The notes under the pieces were generated by a model. That model was not told where the DNA came from. It worked only from the letters and a program-made list of their open reading frames with translations, and made no database searches. The position numbers and the translations under genes were made by a program. DNA of 64,000 nt from an uncultured Oscillospiraceae bacterium (GTDB lineage: Bacteria; Bacillota; Clostridia; Oscillospirales; Oscillospiraceae), in assembly GCA_934659425.1 (NCBI GenBank), contig CAKUHU010000001.1, positions 62,001 through 126,000 on the forward strand, given 5' to 3'. Numbering within the stretch: position 1 is the stretch's first letter; the number at the start of each line of letters is the position of its first letter. This document shows, one piece after another, positions 8,181 through 16,162 of this stretch.

Positions 8181-9337
8181 TTGTTGCACTCCTTCAAAAT
8201 TTCATAAATCTCGTCATGTGTCAGCTTTTTGCAGCAGCCAGCGGAGATGTTGGTAGAATCGGCAATGGCCCGGAAGTCGGTGTCGGCGGGGATTCCCAGC
8301 TCTGCAAAGCTGGTGGGCATTCCGATTTCTTTGATGAATGCGTCCAGCGCGTCAATCCCGGCAAGCGCCGTTTCCTCGTCGTTTCCCTTGGATGCAATAT
8401 CCCAAACATTCTGTGCCCAGCGTGCAAACCGTGCTGTGCCGGACTTGTAAATATGGCGATACAGGATAGGGTGGATGACCGCCAGACCCGCGCCGTGGTT
8501 GCAGTTTGTGTATGCTCCAAGCTGATGCTCGATCTGGTGGCACTGGAAGTCTGTGACCTTCCCGATTTTCAGCACACCGTTTTCTGCCATAGCAGAAGCC
8601 CACGCCAATTCGCTGCGGGCGTTGTAGTTCTCCGGGGCTACCAGCAGGACGCGGATATTGCGGATCACGCCACGCATAATGGCCTCATTGATGTCATCGG
8701 ACAAGTTATTCTCGTCTGGCTTACCGAAATAGGTTTCCATGGCGTGACTCAGGGTATCAAATGCACCGGAAATAACCTGCTTCATGGGAACAGACAGTGC
8801 GTAGCTGGGGTCTAAGAATGCAAATTCTGCCTGTGCGCCCCAAAGCGCACCCTTGATCTTCTTTTCTTCGTGGGTGATGACTGCGCCGTTGTTCATTTCG
8901 CTGCCGGTGCCAAACACGGTGACGACGGTGCCAAGGGGGATGAATTTTGTTGGCAGCTTATGCTCGACATTCTCCATCTCCCACAGGTCTTCGGTAAGAC
9001 CTGCCTGTGCGGAAATAACCTTGCAGCAGTCAGACACACTGCCGCCGCCTACGGCAAGGATCAGATCCACATGGTTTTCGCGGGCCAGCTTCGCGCCTTC
9101 CTGCACCTTTGCGTAGGTGGGGTTCGGCATGACGCCGGAGAACTCCACGACGCGCTTGCCCGCAGCGTTCAGGATACTAACGACCTCATCGTATACGCCA
9201 TTGCGTTTGATGGAGCCGCCACCGTAGGCCAGCATGACAGTTTCACCGTACTGACCTAAAAGTGCCGGAAGGTTTTGCAGAACACACGCCTTGCCAAACC
9301 AGACTTTTGTGCCGTTTTCATAATGGAACGATTCCAT
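8177..9337 (-). CDS. Iron-containing alcohol dehydrogenase (YqhD/BdhA type)
   Basis: A 386-residue group III alcohol dehydrogenase, NADPH-dependent in most relatives, that reduces aldehydes to alcohols. The nucleotide-binding segment GGGSVSDCCKVIS is at about residues 97-109. The four metal ligands are at Asp194, His198, His267 and His281, the same numbering as in the E. coli YqhD enzyme as I remember it. AGGAGG precedes the ATG. It is the first gene of the operon, directly downstream of the MerR-type promoter, and so probably the main target of that regulator. Confidence 0.93.
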   Translation of the reverse strand: MESFHYENGTKVWFGKACVLQNLPALLGQYGETVMLAYGGGSIKRNGVYDEVVSILNAAGKRVVEFSGVMPNPTYAKVQEGAKLARENHVDLILAVGGGSVSDCCKVISAQAGLTEDLWEMENVEHKLPTKFIPLGTVVTVFGTGSEMNNGAVITHEEKKIKGALWGAQAEFAFLDPSYALSVPMKQVISGAFDTLSHAMETYFGKPDENNLSDDINEAIMRGVIRNIRVLLVAPENYNARSELAWASAMAENGVLKIGKVTDFQCHQIEHQLGAYTNCNHGAGLAVIHPILYRHIYKSGTARFARWAQNVWDIASKGNDEETALAGIDALDAFIKEIGMPTSFAELGIPADTDFRAIADSTNISAGCCKKLTHDEIYEILKECNK

Positions 9338-9357
9338 GGTATTGCCTCCTTATTCTA

Positions 9358-9386
9358 TTGACAGATTTGACGTTCGGCTGTATGAT
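9358..9386 (+). promoter_or_regulatory. SigA-type promoter of the merR gene
   Basis: TTGACA at 9358-9363, a 17-bp spacer and TATGAT at 9381-9386 point toward the merR gene. This is a near-consensus housekeeping promoter. It lies next to the operator so MerR could also affect its own transcription. Confidence 0.75.
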
Positions 9387-9405
9387 GCACTTAAACTTTG
9401 TGTAT

Positions 9406-9436
9406 ACTCTACAGCTTAAAGTGCACTTTAAGTCAA
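9406..9436 (-). promoter_or_regulatory. MerR-type promoter and operator of the redox operon
   Basis: On the minus strand the -35 TTGACT (9436-9431) and -10 TAGAGT (9411-9406) are separated by 19 bp. That spacer holds most of the perfect palindrome CTTAAAGTGCACTTTAAG (9415-9432). An over-long 19-bp spacer filled by a dyad is the hallmark of promoters that MerR-family activators untwist. Confidence 0.85.
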
Positions 9437-9470
9437 GGGGTATTTTGAAATTTTTTAGGAGGATTTATCC

Positions 9471-9926
9471 ATGCTCTACACAGTAGGAGAAATGGCAAAG
9501 CTGCTGGGCATCACAGCTTCGACGCTGCGCTATTACGATAAGGAGGGGCTATTGCCCTTCGTGGAGCGTTCCTCTGGTGGTATCCGTATGTTTCAGGAGT
9601 CCGATATAGAGTGGCTGCAGATCATTGGCTGCATGAAAAAAGCCGGAATGTCCATCAAGGACATTCGGCAGTATATCGAAATGGCGTTGGAAGGCGATGA
9701 TACCATTGATCTTCGTCTGGCTATGTTCCAGCATCAACAGGAAATCCTGAAGCGTCAGATGGAAGAACTGCGGCACACTATGGAAATTGTGGATTATAAA
9801 TGCTGGTATTATGAAATGGCAAAAAAAGCAGGAACCACCAAGATACCACAGAATATGGCACTTTCTGATGTGCCGGAGAAGTTTCGGGAAATTCGTCAGG
9901 AACTGAAGAAGGTTCCGGAAGCGTGA
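9471..9926 (+). CDS. MerR family transcriptional regulator
   Basis: A 151-residue regulator. The winged helix-turn-helix is at residues 1-70 (YTVGEMAKLLGITASTLRYY, then the wing residues GGIRMF), and a dimerization coiled coil follows (RLAMFQHQQEILKRQMEELR). The effector region after residue 105 is short and has a single Cys (YKCWYYEMAKKAG), so a metal sensor is not obvious; members of this type often sense aldehydes or electrophiles. TAGGAGG precedes the start. It diverges from the alcohol dehydrogenase operon, whose promoter has the 19-bp spacer expected for its target. Confidence 0.93.
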   Translation: MLYTVGEMAKLLGITASTLRYYDKEGLLPFVERSSGGIRMFQESDIEWLQIIGCMKKAGMSIKDIRQYIEMALEGDDTIDLRLAMFQHQQEILKRQMEELRHTMEIVDYKCWYYEMAKKAGTTKIPQNMALSDVPEKFREIRQELKKVPEA

Positions 9927-9940
9927 GGGAGAAAGCAGCT

Positions 9941-10828
9941 ATGCTCAAACAACTTAAATACTTTCAGTCCGTTGTTCGACTGAACAGTTTTTCCGAAGCA
10001 GCGGAGGAAAATTTTATTTCGCAGTCGGCTATCTCCCAGCAGATACAGGCTTTGGAACGGGAGCTTGGCTTTCCGCTTTTAGAACGTAAAAATCGGACCT
10101 TTACTTTGACACCGGCTGGGGAATACTTCTATCAAAAGAGCTTGATCCTGACGGCGGACTACGAAAGAATGTGCAGCGAAGCCGCAAAGATCACCAAGGG
10201 CGATCAGTCAAGCCTGAAGATTGGCTATCTTCGCTGCTATACTGGCAGTGAGTTTCATCATGCGTTAGAACTGTTTTCGGAAAAACACCCGGATGTTTCC
10301 GTTTCCATTCTCTATGGAAACCATGAAGAACTGTATACTATGCTGCGCACAGAGGAGGCAGATCTGGTGCTGAGCGATCAACGCCGAGCATTTTCGGATA
10401 AATATGTCAATCTTCTTCTGACAACCTGCGAAAGCTATGTAGAGATTTCGGCTCGCAGCCCGTTGGCGCAGCTTACTAAAATTACACCCCAAGAATTGAA
10501 AAACATTCCGTGTATTCTGGTCACATCTGCTGCGCAAAGAGAAACGGAGCAGGAATACTATCGAACGATCATCGGACTTCAGGGAGAGTTCCTGTATGCG
10601 GAAAATGTGGAGGAAGCGCGTCTTATGATAATTGGACGCAAAGGCTTCCTTCCGGTAGAAGGCGCAACGGTTTCACCTGCTATGGGAACCTCTATTGTGC
10701 GGCTGCCGCTGGTGCGTGGCGAAGATCCAATCATGCGGAATTACTGTGCATTTTGGAAGAAAGACAACTCCGGCTGCTATGTGGAGGAATTTGCGGAACT
10801 GCTGAAAGCACAATTTGCTGCCGGTTAG
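9941..10828 (+). CDS. LysR family transcriptional regulator
   Basis: A 295-residue LysR-type regulator. The N-terminal winged helix spans residues 1-60 (LKYFQSVVRLNSFSEAAEEN, then QSAISQQIQALERELGFPL), and the periplasmic-binding-like effector domain fills the rest. The start at 9941 follows GGGAG; the earlier GTG at 9923 overlaps merR and has no site of its own. It is co-directional with merR and likely read through from its promoter. Its targets may be the plus-strand genes downstream, two of whose promoters share an upstream element. Confidence 0.9.
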   Translation: MLKQLKYFQSVVRLNSFSEAAEENFISQSAISQQIQALERELGFPLLERKNRTFTLTPAGEYFYQKSLILTADYERMCSEAAKITKGDQSSLKIGYLRCYTGSEFHHALELFSEKHPDVSVSILYGNHEELYTMLRTEEADLVLSDQRRAFSDKYVNLLLTTCESYVEISARSPLAQLTKITPQELKNIPCILVTSAAQRETEQEYYRTIIGLQGEFLYAENVEEARLMIIGRKGFLPVEGATVSPAMGTSIVRLPLVRGEDPIMRNYCAFWKKDNSGCYVEEFAELLKAQFAAG

Positions 10829-10841
10829 GAGGATATTCTCT

Positions 10842-11522
10842 TTGAAATTCCCTATGATACATACAATAGAGCAGTTGGTCGATGTTGTAGACCGCGTTGG
10901 CTTCATTCCCTTCTTCCAAAATGACATTTCCGGTTACTCTATTGAGGATTTGACACCGCCTGAGATGATGTTCGTGAAAGGAACGGAAGGGCCATGGGAA
11001 TGGCGGGAGGAACTGGCGCAAACGAAAGCCTGTGTTTATGGAAAGTTCTTTGCAGGAAGAACCGGGTTTATCAGCTTGGAGTGGTTCCCGCATTTTGCGA
11101 ACTACCGGCGGGCTGGATATGACTTTGATGTCCGCTGGGATGACGGCCTTGCGTCATACAGAGAAAGGCGACTCTATGACCTGATCGAGCAGCATGGCTC
11201 CTGCCCTTCTCCTGAACTGCGGCGGATCGCAGGCGTAGAAAAAGGAAAAAGCAGCTTCTTTGAGAGTGCAATGGCCCGGCTTCAAATGAGGACCTATGTT
11301 CTGCCTGTTAAATGCGCTTTTGCCCGCAACAAGCAGGGAGAAAAATATGGCTATGGGACTGCCAGTTTTGACTTGGCCGAACGCTGGCTGGGGTCTGAAC
11401 TTTGTACATCGAAATATCCTGTGGCCCCGGAAGAGTCCTATGCAAAAATATTGGAACACTTACAGCGGTTTCTTGGAAGTGACCGGACACCGCAGATTGA
11501 AAAGCTGATTCGCATATCATGA
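10842..11522 (+). CDS. Uncharacterised protein, AlkZ-related type
   Basis: About 226 residues with a TTG start. AGGAGG at 10827-10832 lies 9 nt before this TTG, whereas the first ATG is 21 nt away, so TTG at 10842 is chosen. The protein has VDVVDRVGFIPFF near the start and WEWREELAQ about residue 50. A helix-turn-helix-like part follows (LYDLIEQHGSCPSPELRRIA), then an arginine-rich segment. This resembles small proteins annotated as AlkZ-related, which share the winged-helix layout of DNA glycosylases; I am unsure of the function. It overlaps no gene, sits immediately after the LysR gene and is followed by a strong terminator. Confidence 0.55.
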   Translation: MKFPMIHTIEQLVDVVDRVGFIPFFQNDISGYSIEDLTPPEMMFVKGTEGPWEWREELAQTKACVYGKFFAGRTGFISLEWFPHFANYRRAGYDFDVRWDDGLASYRERRLYDLIEQHGSCPSPELRRIAGVEKGKSSFFESAMARLQMRTYVLPVKCAFARNKQGEKYGYGTASFDLAERWLGSELCTSKYPVAPEESYAKILEHLQRFLGSDRTPQIEKLIRIS

Positions 11523-11545
11523 TTGAGCATACAATGATTCCATTT

Positions 11546-11580
11546 AAGGGACAGAACTATTTTCGGTTCTGTCCCTTTTT
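11546..11580 (+). terminator. Terminator after the AlkZ-related gene
   Basis: AAGGGACAGAAC pairs perfectly with GTTCTGTCCCTT around an 8-nt loop, ending in a run of T residues up to 11580. It closes the merR-lysR-AlkZ-like transcript. Confidence 0.9.
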
Positions 11581-11647
11581 GTATCAGTTTTGCTTATTGA
11601 AAACGCGCAAAAGTAAAATTGATTGCAGAGAACCCCTCGATTACAAT
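11580..11647 (+). promoter_or_regulatory. Promoter with shared upstream element, copy 1
   Basis: TTGATT (11619-11624), a 17-bp spacer and TACAAT (11642-11647) precede the FMN reductase gene. The 68 bp ending at this -10 box match 12727-12794 at 49 of 68 positions by eye without gaps, including TGTATCAGTTT and the TACAAT box. Shared spacing suggests a common regulator. Confidence 0.6.
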
Positions 11648-11677
11648 ATAGGCATTCAAGATATGGAGGATGTTCCC

Positions 11678-12208
11678 ATGAAGATACTTGCAGTCAGTTC
11701 CAGTCCCCGCAAGGGCGGTAATTCCGATGTGCTGTGCGACGAGTTTTTGAAAGGCGCAGCAGAAAACGGTCATGCGGTGCAGAAAATCCGGCTGGCTGAG
11801 AAGAAAATTGCCCCATGTTCAGCGTGTTATGGCTGTGCTGAAAACCATGTCTGTGTCCGCAAGGATGATATGGCAGAGGTGCTGGATGCACTCAAGACCG
11901 CAGATGTAATTGTGCTGGCGTCTCCGGTGTACTTTTATTCCATCTGTGCTCAAATGAAAACCATGATCGACCGCTGCCTTGCCGACTATCAGGCAATTCG
12001 TGATAAGAAGTTCTATATGATCGTTACGGCGGCTGACCCGCAGCACAGTGCTGCCGACGAAACATTGGCAGACTTCCGCGGGTATCTCCGCTGTCTCCCC
12101 GGCGCAAAAGAAGCGGGTGTGATCTTCGGAACCGGCACTTGGGACAAGGGTGATGTGTATCTCCATCCTGCGCTCAAACAGGCTTATGAAATGGGAAGGA
12201 GCGTCTGA
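11678..12208 (+). CDS. NADPH-dependent FMN reductase / iron-sulfur flavoprotein-like
   Basis: A 176-residue flavodoxin-fold reductase. The FMN phosphate loop is SSSPRKGGNSDVLCDEFL at residues 6-23. The cysteine group CSACYGCAENHVC around residues 47-59 is typical of iron-sulfur flavoproteins and may bind a cluster. ASPVYFYSICAQMKTMIDRC forms the flavin-stacking loop. The ATG at 11678 has GGAGG upstream. It opens the second plus-strand redox set of the island. Substrate unknown; members reduce quinones, azo or nitro compounds, or transfer electrons. Confidence 0.88.
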   Translation: MKILAVSSSPRKGGNSDVLCDEFLKGAAENGHAVQKIRLAEKKIAPCSACYGCAENHVCVRKDDMAEVLDALKTADVIVLASPVYFYSICAQMKTMIDRCLADYQAIRDKKFYMIVTAADPQHSAADETLADFRGYLRCLPGAKEAGVIFGTGTWDKGDVYLHPALKQAYEMGRSV

Positions 12209-12211
12209 TCA

Positions 12212-12660
12212 ATGGATATTTTCGAGCGGCTAAAGAGCGGCGAAGCCATCCACATGATCAATGTGAAAGACTATCCCGCGATTGCTCATAAAGAAATGGA
12301 GCGGTGCAGAAAGCACTTATTTCACCCCTCCGTTTCAAGTTGATTATACCTGCCAAATGACGATTGGTGAACACGTTTTTGCCAACTATGACCTGACTTG
12401 CATAAGTGCGGGCGAAATCACTTTGGAGGACGGCGTTATGCTTGGGCCAAATGTTTCTCTTTTGACGGTCAACCATGATTTTGAAGATTTGCAGGTCATC
12501 ATCTGCCATCCAATTACTATAAGGAGAGGCGCTTGGACCGGTGTAAATTCTGTGATTCTTCCGGGCATTACGGTTGGAGCAGGCGCAGTCGTTGGCAGCG
12601 GTAGCGTAGTGACCCATGATGTGCCGCCCAATACTGTAGTCGCGGGGAATCCCCGCGAAA
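12212..12660 (+). pseudogene. Sugar O-acetyltransferase, internally deleted
   Basis: A maltose/galactoside-type acetyltransferase relic. The N-terminal frame (MDIFERLKSGEAIHMINVKD) runs from 12212 to a stop at about 12343. The left-handed beta-helix part (YFTPPFQVDYTCQMTIG onward, with GVNSVILPGITVGAGAVVG) is in another frame. Compared with the intact relative at 13339, roughly 30 codons between the KHLF segment and YFTPPF are missing and the frame is shifted at the join. The C-terminus after AGNP is also replaced by unrelated sequence. It begins 4 nt after the FMN reductase stop, so it was once in that operon. Confidence 0.8.
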
Positions 12661-12726
12661 CCAATGAAAACACTGGCGCAGAAAATGATGGAATAATTTT
12701 CTGCGCGCATACCATAAGCAGCGCCG

Positions 12727-12794
12727 TGTATCAGTTTAACTTATTCAAAAGGCCAAAAAGCAAAATGGAGTGAAAAAAACCGGCAAGCTACAAT
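12727..12794 (+). promoter_or_regulatory. Promoter with shared upstream element, copy 2
   Basis: The 68 bp ending in TACAAT (12789-12794) repeat the layout of 11580-11647: TGTATCAGTTT, TTATT, AAAA, AAAAG, AAAAT, AACC and the -10 box all coincide. It drives the flavodoxin-acetyltransferase-SDR-lipoprotein operon. Confidence 0.55.
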
Positions 12795-12826
12795 GAAAAC
12801 ATCAAATAGAGCAAAGGAGTGTTCAC

Positions 12827-13342
12827 ATGGCAACCTTGATCGCATTTTACTCCCGTGCGGGAGAGAACCACTTTGGCGGTGTACATTGCCGTGTCGCCGT
12901 TGGCAACACAGAAAAAGCAGCTGAGATGCTGGCTGATCTGACCGGCGGCGAGCTTTATAAAATCGAACAGGTGCAGCCTTATTCCGATAACTATGATACC
13001 TGCACTGCGGAGGCAAAAGTTGACCTGCGGAATAACGCCCGCCCGGAGGTACTGAACCTGCCCAATGATCTGGATGCCTACGATGAGATTTATCTGGGTT
13101 ATCCGAACTACTGGGGCACTATGCCCATGGCGGTTTATACCTTCCTCGAAAACTACGATTTCACCGGCAAGACCATCCACCCCTTCTGCACCCATGAGGG
13201 CAGCGGTCTTTTCCATGCGGTGCAGGACATTCAGAAGGCTGCGCCGGGTGCAGTCATCACCAAGGGCCTTGCCATTCACGGCAGCAGCGTGGACAGTGCG
13301 AAGGCCACGCTTGAAAAATGGGTGCAGGAGGTAAAAAGATGA
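12827..13342 (+). CDS. Flavodoxin
   Basis: A 171-residue flavodoxin-fold protein beginning MATLIAFYSRAGENHFGG, in which the SRAGEN loop would bind the FMN phosphate. It also has VGNTEKAAEMLADLTGGEL and the stacking loop GYPNYWGTMPMAVYTFLENY. This layout matches the flavodoxin subfamily common in gut Clostridia and lactobacilli. AAAGGAG precedes the start. Its stop overlaps the next start as ATGA. It is closely similar in plan to the C-terminal domain of the lipoprotein at 14739, so the two may be paralogues working inside and outside the membrane. Confidence 0.9.
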   Translation: MATLIAFYSRAGENHFGGVHCRVAVGNTEKAAEMLADLTGGELYKIEQVQPYSDNYDTCTAEAKVDLRNNARPEVLNLPNDLDAYDEIYLGYPNYWGTMPMAVYTFLENYDFTGKTIHPFCTHEGSGLFHAVQDIQKAAPGAVITKGLAIHGSSVDSAKATLEKWVQEVKR

Positions 13343-13893
13343 AATGCGAAGAGATGCGGCTCGATTTGCGTACCGTCCCACACAGTGCCAACTGGCAGCG
13401 CTCTGCGCAGCTGCTGTTCCAGCTAAACCATACCCTGCCGTTTTCGGAGGACTACAATGCCCTGCTCCGTGAACTGCTGGGCGATAACTTGGGCGAGGGC
13501 AGCACCATTGAGCCGCCGCTGTCCGGTGCGGCGCTGGATATGTTGAAGATCGGCAAAGGCGTTTTCGTCAACTCCAATCTGCTGGCCATGGCGCGGGGCG
13601 GCATCACCATCGGTGATCGCGCCCGCATTGCCGCCAACGTTCAGTTAATCTCCAACAACCATGACCCCTATGATTTGGATGTGCTGACCTGCAAGCCGGT
13701 GGAAATCGGGGACTATGCGTGGATCGGCGCGGGCGCGACGGTGCTGCCCGGCGTGCGCGTGGGGCGTCACGCCGTGGTGGGCGCGGCCTCTGTGGTAACA
13801 AAGGATGTGCCGGACTACGCCGTAGCGGTGGGAAATCCCGCCAAGGTCATCAGAATGCTGGACAAGGAAAAATGCAAGGAGGACAAATCGTGA
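13339..13893 (+). CDS. Sugar O-acetyltransferase (maltose/galactoside acetyltransferase type)
   Basis: A 184-residue hexapeptide-repeat acyltransferase. The N-terminal helical part (QLLFQLNHTLPFSEDYNALL) is followed by a left-handed beta helix (GKGVFVNSNLLAMARGGITI). The catalytic-type His is in SNNHDPYD, and the C-terminal turns read IGDYAWIGAGATVLPGV to AVGNPAKVI. It transfers acetyl from acetyl-CoA to a hydroxyl of a sugar or similar acceptor. Start and stop overlap the neighbouring genes by ATGA and GTGA, so it is tightly coupled to the flavodoxin and the SDR. Confidence 0.88.
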   Translation: MKCEEMRLDLRTVPHSANWQRSAQLLFQLNHTLPFSEDYNALLRELLGDNLGEGSTIEPPLSGAALDMLKIGKGVFVNSNLLAMARGGITIGDRARIAANVQLISNNHDPYDLDVLTCKPVEIGDYAWIGAGATVLPGVRVGRHAVVGAASVVTKDVPDYAVAVGNPAKVIRMLDKEKCKEDKS

Positions 13894-14714
13894 AAAATGT
13901 AATGCTCTGGGCCGGTGCCGGACAAATTGGCATGGCGATCGCCCGTCGTATGGGGACGGGAATGAAAATCGTAGTAGGCGATAAGAAATTGGAGAACGCA
14001 AAGGTCATCGCAAAGACTATGAATGAGGCCGGTTTTGATGTGATTCCCGTGGAGATGGATCTGTCCAGCCGGGAATCCATTCAGAGTCTCATTGCCGAGG
14101 GGCTCGAGTACGGTGAGATCAAAATGCTGGTCAACGCCGCAGGTGTTTCTCCCAGACAGGCTCCCATTGAGGCAATTTTGAGGGTTGACCTCTACGGCAC
14201 AGCAGTGCTGCTGGAGGAGGTCGGCAAGGTCATTGCCCCCGGTGGCGTAGGCGTGACCATCTCCAGTCAGTCCGGCTGGCGTATGCCTGCCCTGACTGCC
14301 GAGCAGGACTTGCTGCTGGCGACAACCCCCACGGAGGAGCTGCTTTCTCTCGACTTCTTGCAGCCGGAGAACATTCGGGATACACTGCACGCCTATCAGA
14401 TGGCAAAGCGCTGCAATGAAAAGCGTGTGATGGCACAGGCCGTGGAGTGGGGCAAGCGCGGCGCACGGCTCAATGACATTGCGCCCGGTATCGTCGTCAC
14501 CCCGCTGGCACTGGACGAGTTCAACGGTCTCCGCGGAGATTTCTACAAAAATATGTTTGCCGGGTGCCCGGCCGGGCGTCCCGGTACTGCGGATGAAATT
14601 GCGAATGTCGCGGAACTTCTGATGAGTGACAAGGGTGCTTTCATCAGCGGCTCCACATTTCTGATCGATGGCGGCGCAACAGCCAGCTACTTTTACGGCC
14701 CGCTGAAACCGTAA
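13890..14714 (+). CDS. Short-chain dehydrogenase/reductase
   Basis: A 274-residue SDR with a GTG start, chosen because AAGGAGG lies 6-12 nt upstream and the frame overlaps the acetyltransferase stop as GTGA. The nucleotide-binding loop is the variant AGAGQIGMAIARR rather than the usual TGxxxGxG. NAAG, the YQMAK catalytic Tyr/Lys pair and the FLIDGGATASY C-terminal motif are present. An insertion after the SSQSGW segment lengthens the substrate lid. It is the third gene of the flavodoxin operon; substrate unknown. Confidence 0.88.
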   Translation: MKNVMLWAGAGQIGMAIARRMGTGMKIVVGDKKLENAKVIAKTMNEAGFDVIPVEMDLSSRESIQSLIAEGLEYGEIKMLVNAAGVSPRQAPIEAILRVDLYGTAVLLEEVGKVIAPGGVGVTISSQSGWRMPALTAEQDLLLATTPTEELLSLDFLQPENIRDTLHAYQMAKRCNEKRVMAQAVEWGKRGARLNDIAPGIVVTPLALDEFNGLRGDFYKNMFAGCPAGRPGTADEIANVAELLMSDKGAFISGSTFLIDGGATASYFYGPLKP

Positions 14715-14738
14715 CCAAAGGTGCTGGAGGACAGCAAA

Positions 14739-15623
14739 GTGAAACGAACCGCTTTATTATTGCTTTCTTTGATTCTCGTATTTTGCCTCTCTGCTTGTTC
14801 GGGTAATACAAAGGGTACCACCGAGCCAGCTGGGGATAGTCAATTTGCTGAGCAAGTTCAGGACGCGGCTGCATTGAATGGAGATAGCCAGTCTGCCGAA
14901 CAAGAGCAGGGCGCAGCCTCGCCAAATGAGGAAAGTCAGTCTGCTGAACAGGGGCAAAGTGTAACTGAATCAAAGGGCAATAGTTTACCCGCTGAGCATA
15001 ACGGCAATGCTGATAATTATAAATCGAGCAATTCTGATACCAGTACAACCACAGACAGCACATCTGGTACTCAGCTTGACCCCAACACGGAGAATGAGGG
15101 AAAAGTATTGGTGGCTTTCTTTTCGCGTACCGGTGAGAACTACGGTGTTGGTGTGATTGAAAAGGGAAATACGCACATTAATGCGGATATGATCGCAGCG
15201 GAAATGGATGCCGACATTTTTGAGATCGCTCGTGTTACGCTGTATCCCGAAGCCTATCGGGATTGTACAGATGAAGCACAGGCTGAAAAAGCTGCCAACG
15301 CCCGCCCCGAACTGACTGCAACAGTAGATAACTTCGATGATTACGATGTAATTTTCCTCAGTTATCCTGACTGGTGGAGCGATATGCCAATGCCGGTCTA
15401 TACGTTTCTTGAAAGTTATGATTTTTCCGGCAAAACTGTCATCCCGTTTTGTACCCATGCAGGCAGCGGTCTGTCTGGCACGGTGCAGACGCTGAAAAAC
15501 AAGCTGACAGGTGCTGCCGTACTTGACGGATTTGCAATCACAGGAACAACTGCCCAGAACAGTCAGGATGAAGCAAAGCAATCTGTTTTAGATTGGCTTG
15601 AAAAGCTGGGCGTGAAAGAGTGA
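14739..15623 (+). CDS. Flavodoxin domain lipoprotein
   Basis: A 294-residue exported lipoprotein with a GTG start, chosen for the GGAGG 8 nt upstream. The signal peptide ends in the lipobox LSAC. Residues about 30-80 are a low-complexity linker with three to four degenerate 16-residue repeats (GDSQSAEQEQGAASPN-like). Residues about 125-294 form a flavodoxin domain: VLVAFFSRTGENYGVG for the FMN loop and SYPDWWSDMPMPVYTFL for the stacking loop. An extracytoplasmic, membrane-tethered flavodoxin fits a role in electron transfer to an external acceptor or protein, as an inference. Last intact gene of its operon. Confidence 0.88.
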   Translation: MKRTALLLLSLILVFCLSACSGNTKGTTEPAGDSQFAEQVQDAAALNGDSQSAEQEQGAASPNEESQSAEQGQSVTESKGNSLPAEHNGNADNYKSSNSDTSTTTDSTSGTQLDPNTENEGKVLVAFFSRTGENYGVGVIEKGNTHINADMIAAEMDADIFEIARVTLYPEAYRDCTDEAQAEKAANARPELTATVDNFDDYDVIFLSYPDWWSDMPMPVYTFLESYDFSGKTVIPFCTHAGSGLSGTVQTLKNKLTGAAVLDGFAITGTTAQNSQDEAKQSVLDWLEKLGVKE

Positions 15624-15648
15624 GCGGCAAAAAATATCAGGAGATATT

Positions 15649-16162
15649 ATGAAAGCAAAACGAAAAATACAAATAGCGGCTGATTTGGCAATGACTGCAA
15701 TGCTGCCGCTGCTGATGGCATATAACATGATCGGCGATTCTGCGCATGAGTGAATCGGGATTATCATGTTTGCAATGTTCATTTGTATCATGTGCTGAAT
15801 TTTCGATTTGCTGTGTCCCTCACAAAAGGAAAATTTGCTCCAACCCGACCCCTTCTGGCGGTCATGGATCTGCTTCTGTTTGCGGATATGCTTGCATTGA
15901 TGATCAGCGCAGTAATGCTTTCAGGACTATCTCCAATGTCCTTTGCATCGGAATATCTGCCTATGGCCTATATGCTTTTCTCTCATGGAAACTGATAGAT
16001 TATATGCTGCTCAAGACGCGGTTCGTGTTCTTTGATTGCTCGGAATCTGTTTTGCGGTTTATGCCTGATTATGCGGCAATCATTGTACTGTTTGGCGTAA
16101 TCGGCTACTATATTGCAAAGCTGTTCCGGGCGCATAGCAACACACGCAGGAAGAATGGTTAA
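15649..16162 (+). pseudogene. DUF4405-like membrane protein, decayed
   Basis: A start with a CAGGAG site leads into MKAKRKIQIAADLAMTAMLP, then a TGA where related proteins have Trp. The match continues in a second frame (LNFRFAVSLTKGKFAP, LMISAVMLSG) and a third frame (ISAYGLYAFLSWKLIDYMLL, PDYAAIIVLFGVIGYY). The layout is that of the four-helix DUF4405 membrane proteins often found beside flavodoxins. A middle part is missing and at least two frameshifts are present, so it is dead. Confidence 0.75.

Noticed and set aside
14833-14990. Tandem repeats resembling a small CRISPR or satellite
   Set aside because: The repeats are in frame within a lipoprotein linker, differ from each other and have no spacers.
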